NCBI GenBank assembly: GCA_950097015.1
Contig: CATNEN010000015.1
Location: 1,285,501 to 1,349,500 of the forward strand
DNA length: 64,000 nt
Origin: Macrostomum hystrix
Taxonomy: Eukaryota > Platyhelminthes > Macrostomidae
Direction: 5' to 3'
The first letter of the stretch is position 1; each line of letters opens with the position of its first letter. Positions 57,658-64,000 of the stretch are shown here, piece by piece. The notes under the pieces were generated by a model. That model had not been told where the DNA came from. It saw nothing but the letters and a program-made list of their open reading frames with translations, and ran no database searches. A program made the position numbers and the translations under genes.

Positions 57658-58266
57658 TTGCTGCCGGTCGTCGAGGCATTCACTGACGGCCGGCCGGTCC
57701 ATTTCCCGAGTACCGGCAGGGCTGTTCACATCGCAGGCTGTGGCCAAGAGCTGTTCGAAAACTCCACAAAGATGCCTTCCGGCCGTTTCCAGCCATTAGA
57801 AAATTATCTAGATTATTGTAAAGCATTGCAAGGCGACTCTAAAATAAAAGTTTGCTCCATATTTGACAATGTGCCTTACATATTATAAAGTTCCTTTTTC
57901 TACTTAGATTAGTAGCCACTATATTTTTTTTTATTCGAATGTGCTTTTACAATCGATATTATCCAGACTACCTTTTTATGTATTTTAGCACAGATTGCGT
58001 CCCGTATTACTGTCCACTGCCAGTACCAGTAGTATTGCCCGCCTCCTGATTCCGTGGCTTATCTTTCGAAGATTCAAGTAAGAAATAATTAGACAAGTAA
58101 ATATACAGTGATTTAGACAAAATGGCCAACAGTTAGTCATATATTTATCAATATCTGCGATTCGGGCCTTCCTCCCACGTGACCAAACTGTCATCTTCTG
58201 TGTACTGAAATTATTCACTTCCAGCACCACTTCTTTACGCTGACTAACTCCGTCCCAGCAGCAGAG
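57658..58266. other. Spacer between inverted minisatellite arms
   Basis: AT-rich, with a 76-codon open frame at 57,658-57,888 that resembles nothing known to me. No repeat recognised. Confidence 0.5.
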
Positions 58267-58620
58267 CTGCAGTTCCCTCCGCTCAGTCCTGCAGTTCCCT
58301 CCGCTCAGTCCTGCAGTTCCCTCCGCTCAGTCCTGCAGTTCCCTCCGCTCAGTCCTGCAGTTCCCTCCGCTCAGTCCTGCAGTTCCCTCCGCTCAGTCCT
58401 GCAGTTCCCTCCGCTCAGTCCTGCAGTTCCCTCCGCTCAGTCCTGCAGTTCCCATCGGCTCAGTCCTGCAGTTCCCTCCGCTCAGTCCTGCAGTTCCCTC
58501 CGCTCAGTCCTGCAGTTCCCCTCGGCTCAGTCCTGCAGTTCCCTCCGCTCAGTCCTGCAGTTCCCTCCGCTCAGTCCTGCAGTTCCCTCCGCTCAGTCCT
58601 GCAGTTCCTCTCGGCTCAGT
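58267..58620 (+). repeat. 22-bp minisatellite, direct arm, about 16 copies
   Basis: Units with CTGCAGTTCCCTCCGCTCAG run directly into the gypsy protease frame at 58,617. A few units carry CTCGG or ATCGG variants. Confidence 0.95.
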
Positions 58621-59300
58621 CTCCTGCTCATCCCCGACCTGGCCGCCGGCCGGCGTTTCCTGGTCGACACTAGCGCAAAGGTGAGTATTTTTCCGGTCTC
58701 AGGGGCCGACGCCCGCACGCACTCACCTGGCCCGCCACTTTTCGGGGCCAACGGCAGCCTGATCCGTACCTTCGGCAGCCAGACGCTCACAATTGACCTT
58801 GGCGTCAAGACCTGTACCTGGCCGTTCATCCTTGCCGAGGTGACCCGGCCGTTGATCGGCGCCGATTTTCTGCGGCATCCTCTTGGTGGACCTGCCGAAC
58901 CGTCGCTTGCTGGACGCTAGCTCGTTGTCCAGTGTCCACCGACATCCGGCTCTTTGCGGGCAAAGACATCCGGTGGCCGACGCTCTGTCCCGTTGCACCG
59001 TTGCCTCCGTGCAGCCGCTGCTTCCTGGTATCGTGCGCAGACTTAAGACGACCCTGCGCTTGCGGACACCGGTCTTAGGCTAGAACGAGTGGCGCTTGGC
59101 CCCGGCCTGGAGGTTCTCTGCGACACAGTAACCGGCCGTCCACGACCGCTCGTGCCCGCCGACTTCCGCCGTGCCGTCTTCGCGACGCCATCCTCAGCCT
59201 GGCGCACCCGTCAGTCTGCAGCAAATGGCGCCTTGTGTCCGAGAAGTTCGTGGCCCGGACTCAAGAGGAACGTCGGCCAGTGGGCACGCAGCTGCATCAC
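58617..59300 (+). pseudogene. Ty3/gypsy Pol scrap (protease, RNase H end, integrase start)
   Basis: Protease: LAAGRRFLVDTSAKVSIFP, FGANGSLIRTFGSQTLTIDL and PLIGADFLRHPLG, a retropepsin whose catalytic DTG is DTS. The frame stops at 58,918. HPVADALSR (58,971) is the end of the RNase H domain, so reverse transcriptase is deleted in between. LCDTVTGRPRPLVPADFRRAVF and SSWPGLKRNVGQWARSC are the integrase N-terminal region with HH lost and CC degraded. It breaks off where segmental block B begins. Confidence 0.85.
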
Positions 59301-59767
59301 CATCAACTTTTTAGGACTTGCTTTTTATCTTCTGGTTAGGTCTTCTGTGTACGCAGTGGTATTGTCGGTTTTGTTTTACTCAATGCCTTTGTGTATTTTA
59401 ACTGTGCGTTCGGAGACCTGAGAAATGAATTAGCATCATACTACTGCAGTTTGCGGTGAGAAGTAGGATAAGTGTAGCTTATCACCAGCTTTCCTCAGCG
59501 CTTTGGCAGCTGGATCAGTTTATTGGCAGCATTGGCTTTCTGATAGACTTTGATTACTGATTTTCCACTCTACCTACTGAGCCTCAGTAGCGTGATGCGC
59601 GTGATTGTCGGTTTTAATCAAGACAGTATTAGCGTCGTGAGCAGTCAGTGTGCAATTAAATGCTCAGACTAATGAGTTCGAGGTGGCATGAGCAGGCTTT
59701 TATTTCAGAAGGGCAGAGTTCCTTACTCACAGCTAAAGAAGGACTCTCATATGATACAGGTTTCCAT

Positions 59768-59773
59768 TTTATT
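59768..59773 (-). terminator. Candidate poly(A) signal of FReD gene B
   Basis: AATAAA on the minus strand about 360 nt past the stop, at the same place as in block A. Confidence 0.35.
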
Positions 59774-60134
59774 GGGCTTTCTCACAAGACGTGAGCTACT
59801 TCATTGTATTGTTCGCTAACTTCGGTTTTGAGCTGTCTTCGAAAGTCTTAAATCTCAATAAAACAAATGGATTATTGAGCAGGGTGAGCACAGAGTTAAA
59901 TATATTTACTCCGATCTTACTGAATTAACCATGCAATATAATCAATTCACACGTTTAATTGTGCATTCAGCAAGCTGATTAAATGGGGATTTTTTCTGAA
60001 TATTATTGCTGCTTTTATTTCAAATAAGGCTGGTGAATATATTGTTAGAGCACAGTGGAAATTGAGTTGCCACTGGCTGAAGCGGAGAAGTTCAGTTTTC
60101 TGCGGTCCATGGCCGATTCATCAGCTGCTGCTGA

Positions 60135-60586
60135 TCACAGCTCCAGCAGAAGCCGCACTGAGCGGAGAGTCAAAGCCCCGGAGCCTGAGTTCCATATCAT
60201 GTAGCTCGCGCGTGTTGTCTGTCCTGAAGGATATAGTCCGTTTGGATAGAAATGGTGGCATTCGTTGAACCACCACCCACCCTTGCCCCAAATATTCGAG
60301 CACGATCCGTCAATGAAGAGTCCTTCAATTTCGGGTTCCAGGGCTGAGGCTTTGTCGTTGTCGTTGTCGAAAGTGGAGAAGCGCGCTCCTTTGCTCTTCT
60401 CCATAGCATCGAATTCGACATTGGACCTCTTCCTCAGCATCTCTCGGTACGTCATCTCATATTTGGTGCTGGCGTTTCCCACCTGGAATCCAGCATACTC
60501 AGCATGCAGCTCAGTCCCATTCCACAGCTCCATCTCCACTCTGAGTGTGGTACCGCCAGCGCTCAGCGAGTGGATGGCGGAGAGAC
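60135..60586 (-). CDS. FReD protein B, exon 3 (C-terminal fibrinogen globe)
   Basis: Minus-strand acceptor GATCCCGCAG, then GLSAIHSLSAGGTTLRVEME, AEYAGFQVGNASTKYEM, RFSTFDNDNDKA, GSCSNIWGKGGWWFNECHHF and LLLEL with a stop. Compared with copy A it has about 15 extra residues (ALEPEIEGLFIDG) between the DNDND calcium-type loop and the disulfide cysteine. The ligand-binding face therefore differs, while the frame and the GGWW/NG core are kept. The exon is intact. Whether the gene is expressed depends on the stop in exon 1. Confidence 0.88.
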
Positions 60587-61280
60587 CTGCGGGATCGGAC
60601 AGAAGTCAAAGGCGCTGATGTGAATGGCCAGATTTAGCTGACAATCGATAAACAAATTGTAACACTGCAATAAATTGTAACAAGGTAACACTTGCATTCT
60701 CACATCGAAATTCTACCAGCTGTCTGATGATCAAATTCATACAATCTGAGTTTTTCTGTTCAACTGGAACAAACCTGTTTTCGAGAAAACTTGTTTTCTA
60801 ATACAAGTCCCTGAGAACTCAAAAGTTATTAGATTTAGAGAGTCCATTGAAGATGTACCTATAAGTCAGGTCTAAAGACCCACAGATCCAATTAAGTTTC
60901 CTGTGCTCCAGAAAGCAAAAGGCAACCACCCATCTTCAGCACCCAGTTGCCTCCCCTAAATACAACAAATGGGCTAGACAATTCTCGCCGCATGGGCAGT
61001 CCGTTTCATTATTTCATCATGAGGTCGACCTCACTAAAAATGGGTCAAACCATCTGGCTTGTCAGCCGATTGCTGCACTCTTCTCCGGACTGTTCTTGCA
61101 AGAGATTGATTGTTGAAATGTGATCGTCTTAATTCACCTTATTGTTTTCAACGCCTCACTTTACCAGTAAGATTGCTTTGTAACTCGCCTCGATTTAAAA
61201 GTACATCTTTCCTCCTCTCGTTCACTTCTGAATGAGATTCAGAGTTTCATTTCCGGAAAAAAACGGATAAATTTACTCAC

Positions 61281-61600
61281 CAATCCAGAAATCTGTTTCG
61301 TCGCCGAAACCCGCCTCATACTCAACCCAGGTGCGTTGGAAACTGACGTTCCCTGTGTACCTCTGCTGGATCTTGATGAAGTACTGGCCAGCCTGGTTCA
61401 GACTGAGAAACTTCGAGGAGCCTTTTAGTAAGACAGAGCGTGGGTTCATATCACAATTGAGCCCAGCCCGCTCACAAACTTCTCCAGTTCGTCTCGTCCG
61501 CGGCTCGTCCGCCTTGGCAAGGCACAGCTGACTCGTCATGGACGTCACCTGCCACCCAATCAGGCAGGACAAGTTAAGTGGCTCGAAGCTCATAGTGGGT
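61281..61600 (-). CDS. FReD protein B, exon 2 (linker and start of FReD)
   Basis: Acceptor TTTCTTTCAG and donor GTGAGT, same phases as copy A. The linker (SFEPLNLSCLIGWQVTSM, VCERAGLNCDMNPRS) is unrelated in sequence to that of copy A, but the FReD opening YFIKIQQRYTGNVSFQRTW / EYEAGFGDETDFWIG is closely similar. Such contrast within one exon suggests relaxed or diversifying change in the linker, or exchange with another paralogue. Confidence 0.88.
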
Positions 61601-61667
61601 CTGAAAGAAAACGTTAAAAACATTTTTTATTTTTACTTTCCAAAAGAAAGTACATCTTTTCACAAAC

Positions 61668-62824
61668 CTCAGCACATGGCATTGTTTCGCGAATCTGCAG
61701 AACAACTGAAGCTGAGCAGTCTTCCAGTCTGCTGACACCCTCAGCGGACCAATTAAGAAGCGAGAACTCAAGGCCGAGCTCACAATGCTCTGAGCACTCC
61801 ACAGTTTCATGAAGGTGACCGAGCGAGTAGAGAGATTAGCAAGCTGAGACCTCACAGCTTCCAATGTGGCCTCATCTTCCAGCACCAGATCCAGCTTGAG
61901 GTAGTACATGCTACTGCTGTTGTCATACATGACTGACTCGCTACCCCAGCTGCTGATGTTGTGGCAGAGCAGAGGCTCGATGAGGAAGTGGCCAATGATG
62001 TCGAGTCTCTGGTGCACTCGAGCAGTGCAGTTCCCGAGGTTGATCGAGCGGATGAACCGCAGCTGACGGCATGCCGGAAGGGAGTATTTCTGTCTCACCT
62101 CTTTCAGATCAAAGAAGGTCTGGTTCTGCAGCATCGGGCGGTAGCTAAGTTGATGGCAGGTGTAATTCACGGTCAGCATCAGGTTATTTAATATCACTGA
62201 TGGATCTGATCGAATTTTTGATCTGCGGAAAAGGTCGTGAGCTCCGATTTGCATTGTTGTGGGGCCAAATCGAATCTGCTCCCTACTTATCTGCACGAGC
62301 TTATTACTTGGAACTTACGCAAACTCCCCAGTGTCTTCGGCACGTGTACTTTGAAATCGGATGACACCCTTTGATTTGTTAGGGCTCCAAATGAATCTTT
62401 TAACGTTCACTGTGCCGAAAGTGGTTTCCATGGATGCTTGGATGCTTGAAATGGTCAGGAAGCTCACTGACCTCGGTGACAGGTGCTGCAGCTGGCGCTG
62501 AGCTGTTGCGAGCATTCCGGCATCCCTCAGCAGCACAGGGATACTCACGTACAGCTCGATAGTGGGAGATTCATAAATGATTTCTGGACTTAAGTTTTTA
62601 AGACTGTCCGTCACGCACATGACCGGCTCGACTGCCAAGTGAGGACCGTCGCTCGCTCCCGTGTCGTGCACGAACAGCGCGCAGCCGTTCACATTGAGCT
62701 GGGCGACGAAGCGGAGCTTCGGTGAGCCTGTGGCTGCGCACTGGGAGACCTGGCCAGCTGCCAGCGAGCAGAGCAGCAGAGCCAGCGCTGCAGTTTCCAC
62801 AACTTGCACACTGAAGGATTTCAT
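61668..62824 (-). pseudogene. FReD protein B, exon 1 with in-frame stop
   Basis: Same start, signal peptide and two ~120-residue repeats as copy A. The first 72 codons are nearly identical to copy A, then similarity drops sharply. The second repeat (RFIRSINLGNCTARVHQRLD, MYYLKLDLVLEDEATLEAV) is again close. At 62,315-62,317 an in-frame TAA follows EDTGEFA, and the same frame stays open for the remaining 216 codons to the donor. The TAA sits inside a perfect GTAAGT donor. A 33-nt GT-AG segment there (to ATAAG) would remove it in frame, but an intron that short is doubtful. Either a young pseudogene or an odd splice. Confidence 0.65.
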
Positions 62825-62920
62825 TGCATTGCACAGAGATTTAGTTTGAAATCTTTCTATTTAGAGTTATGACGTTGCAGTTTGTGCAGAGCGTGAGGTC
62901 AATCTGTTTTTGAACGAGTG

Positions 62921-62927
62921 TTAAATA
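62921..62927 (-). promoter_or_regulatory. TATA-like element of FReD gene B
   Basis: TATTTAA on the minus strand about 97 nt upstream of the start, in the same flank as in block A. Confidence 0.4.
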
Positions 62928-63067
62928 CTCTCTGCTAAGTATGGGGTGATCGCTGCAGCACATTATTCATTCGCAAGGACTTGGCGGCTTGGTTTACGCT
63001 GTACCCGTGACAAACAATCCATTAAGTGCTGGAGTACTTTCTTCAGTCCTTGTGATTGTATATTGGT

Positions 63068-63354
63068 GCAAAGCAACTTGGACTGTGGACTGTCTAGCAA
63101 GCAGTTCAGCCCTGCTACACCGGAGTCTAGTGCACGGGTCCAAACTTTAGCTTTCTGTTTGATAACACATTCCCGCCGAGGCTTCCAACTGCGATCTTTC
63201 ATGTGAAGATTTTCCATCCAGTACAGTCTTTCTACGTTGAGAAAGGTTTCCTACCGAGACCCTTACAGTGATATTTTACCACAGCAGGAATTAGCTCGTA
63301 AAGCTGTGAAAGCCTAGGCTGGAAGTCATGGTGGTAAAAACTGCTGCGGAATGT
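63068..63354. other. Unique spacer upstream of block B
   Basis: No gene or known repeat recognised. The start of the 64-bp minisatellite marks its end. Confidence 0.5.
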
Positions 63355-63812
63355 CTCGGTGCGGGAAAAGCTTGACAGGAACAGGTCCTGTACTGTGGAA
63401 AAGTCTCGCAGACCCCAAAAACAGTAGGGAAAAGCTTGACGGGAACAGGTCCTGTACTGTGGGAAAGTCTCGCAGACCCAAAAAACAGTAGGGAAAAGCT
63501 TGACGGGAACAGGTCCTGTACTGTGGGAAAGTCTCGCAGACCCAAAAAACAGTAGGGAAAAGCTTGACGGGAACAGGTCCTGTACTGTGGGAAAGTCTCG
63601 CAGACCCAAAAAACAGTAGGGAAAAGCTTGACGGGAACAGGTCCTGTACTGTGGGAAAGTCTCGCAGACCCCAAAAACAGTAGGGAAAAGCTTGACGGGA
63701 ACAGGTCCTGTACTGTGGGAAAGTCTCGCAGACCCAAAAAACAGTAGGGAAAAGCTTGACGGGAACAGGTCCTGTACTGTGGGAAAGTCTCGCAGACCCA
63801 AAAACAGTAGGC
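63355..63812. repeat. 64-bp minisatellite, about 7 copies
   Basis: Units contain GGGAAAAGCTTGACGGGAAC and the palindrome ACAGGTCCTGT. Because 64 is not a multiple of three, the minus-strand ORFs cycle through three frames (Phe/Ser/Cys-rich) and are artefacts. Confidence 0.95.
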
Positions 63813-64000
63813 TAGACCCAAGCTCATTAAAGCTCATTAAAGGCCTGAAAATTTGATACTCGAATGACCTTTCTGTGACACAGGAACTACCTGCTTTAAG
63901 TGCTGAAGTACCTCAGATCTCAGATCCACAACATGCATTAGCAATCCACAGGCCGAGAAAATCGTTCTCACGTTCAGAGATGACGGAGCCAGAGACAGTC
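63813..64000. other. Window end, no feature
   Basis: Short unique sequence after a doubled AAGCTCATTA. Nothing further can be assigned. Confidence 0.4.

Larger units (their letters stand above)
59306..63067. repeat. Segmental duplication block B (FReD gene and flanks)
   Basis: Paralogue of 32,418-36,514, same orientation. Its left edge abuts the gypsy scrap; its right edge ends after GATTGTATATTGG. It lacks the 577-bp insert of block A. Confidence 0.9.

Noticed and set aside
57303-57747. Minus-strand ORFs as a gypsy Gag gene
   Set aside because: Only a faint FWK...VFAKV resemblance, frameshifted and dominated by the minisatellite; too weak to annotate.
63232-63837. 201- and 178-codon minus-strand ORFs (Phe/Ser/Cys-rich)
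   Set aside because: A 64-bp repeat read in rotating frames, with no splice or domain support.

Overview
This is a eukaryotic (invertebrate animal) window: spliced genes with GC-rich exons, GT-AG introns full of tandem repeats, tRNA-derived SINEs, a mariner relic, solo LTRs and a Ty3/gypsy relic. Ala/Gln-rich proteins and extreme tandem-repeat content would suit a macrostomid-type flatworm, but this is a weak inference and no species marker is present.

Layout. 1-15,894 is one uninterrupted 29-bp satellite. It runs up to the first visible exon of the nuclear-basket nucleoporin TPR (+ strand, nine visible exons, 15,965-28,800). The N-terminal exons must lie left of the window, so the satellite is probably one giant intron. 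Most other TPR introns hold their own minisatellite (19, 21, 21 and 16 bp units), a SINE or the mariner relic. A SINE with a perfect 12-bp target duplication interrupts the last coding exon. Next come a 22-bp minisatellite and a TRAF6-like RING/TRAF zinc-finger gene ending in poly-Q (29,962-31,272, +).

From 32,418 the window is an accessory cluster of secreted-protein genes and repeats. Two paralogous blocks (32,418-36,514 and 59,306-63,067) each carry a minus-strand gene for a signal peptide, two copies of an unrecognised ~120-residue domain, and a C-terminal fibrinogen-related domain (FReD). A third FReD fragment lies at 47,670-48,125. Beside it are two copies of a plus-strand WSC + PAN/Apple-like secreted protein gene: 48,317-49,220 (nonsense-broken) and 54,724-56,433 (intact). 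Between the blocks are a degenerate ~20-bp satellite domain (36.9-47.2 kb) with a homogenised 40-bp array and three LTR-like insertions, a hairpin MITE, a DIRS-like reverse-transcriptase scrap, a gypsy Pol scrap, and a pair of inverted minisatellites.

How it fits together. TPR and the TRAF-like gene look like ordinary housekeeping/signalling genes swollen by repeats. The FReD and WSC-PAN genes look like a rapidly evolving secreted recognition or adhesion family: duplicated, patchily homogenised and partly pseudogenised. The FReD architecture recalls mollusc FREPs, but its paired N-terminal domain does not look like immunoglobulin. No RNA genes, CRISPR arrays or prokaryotic features were seen.
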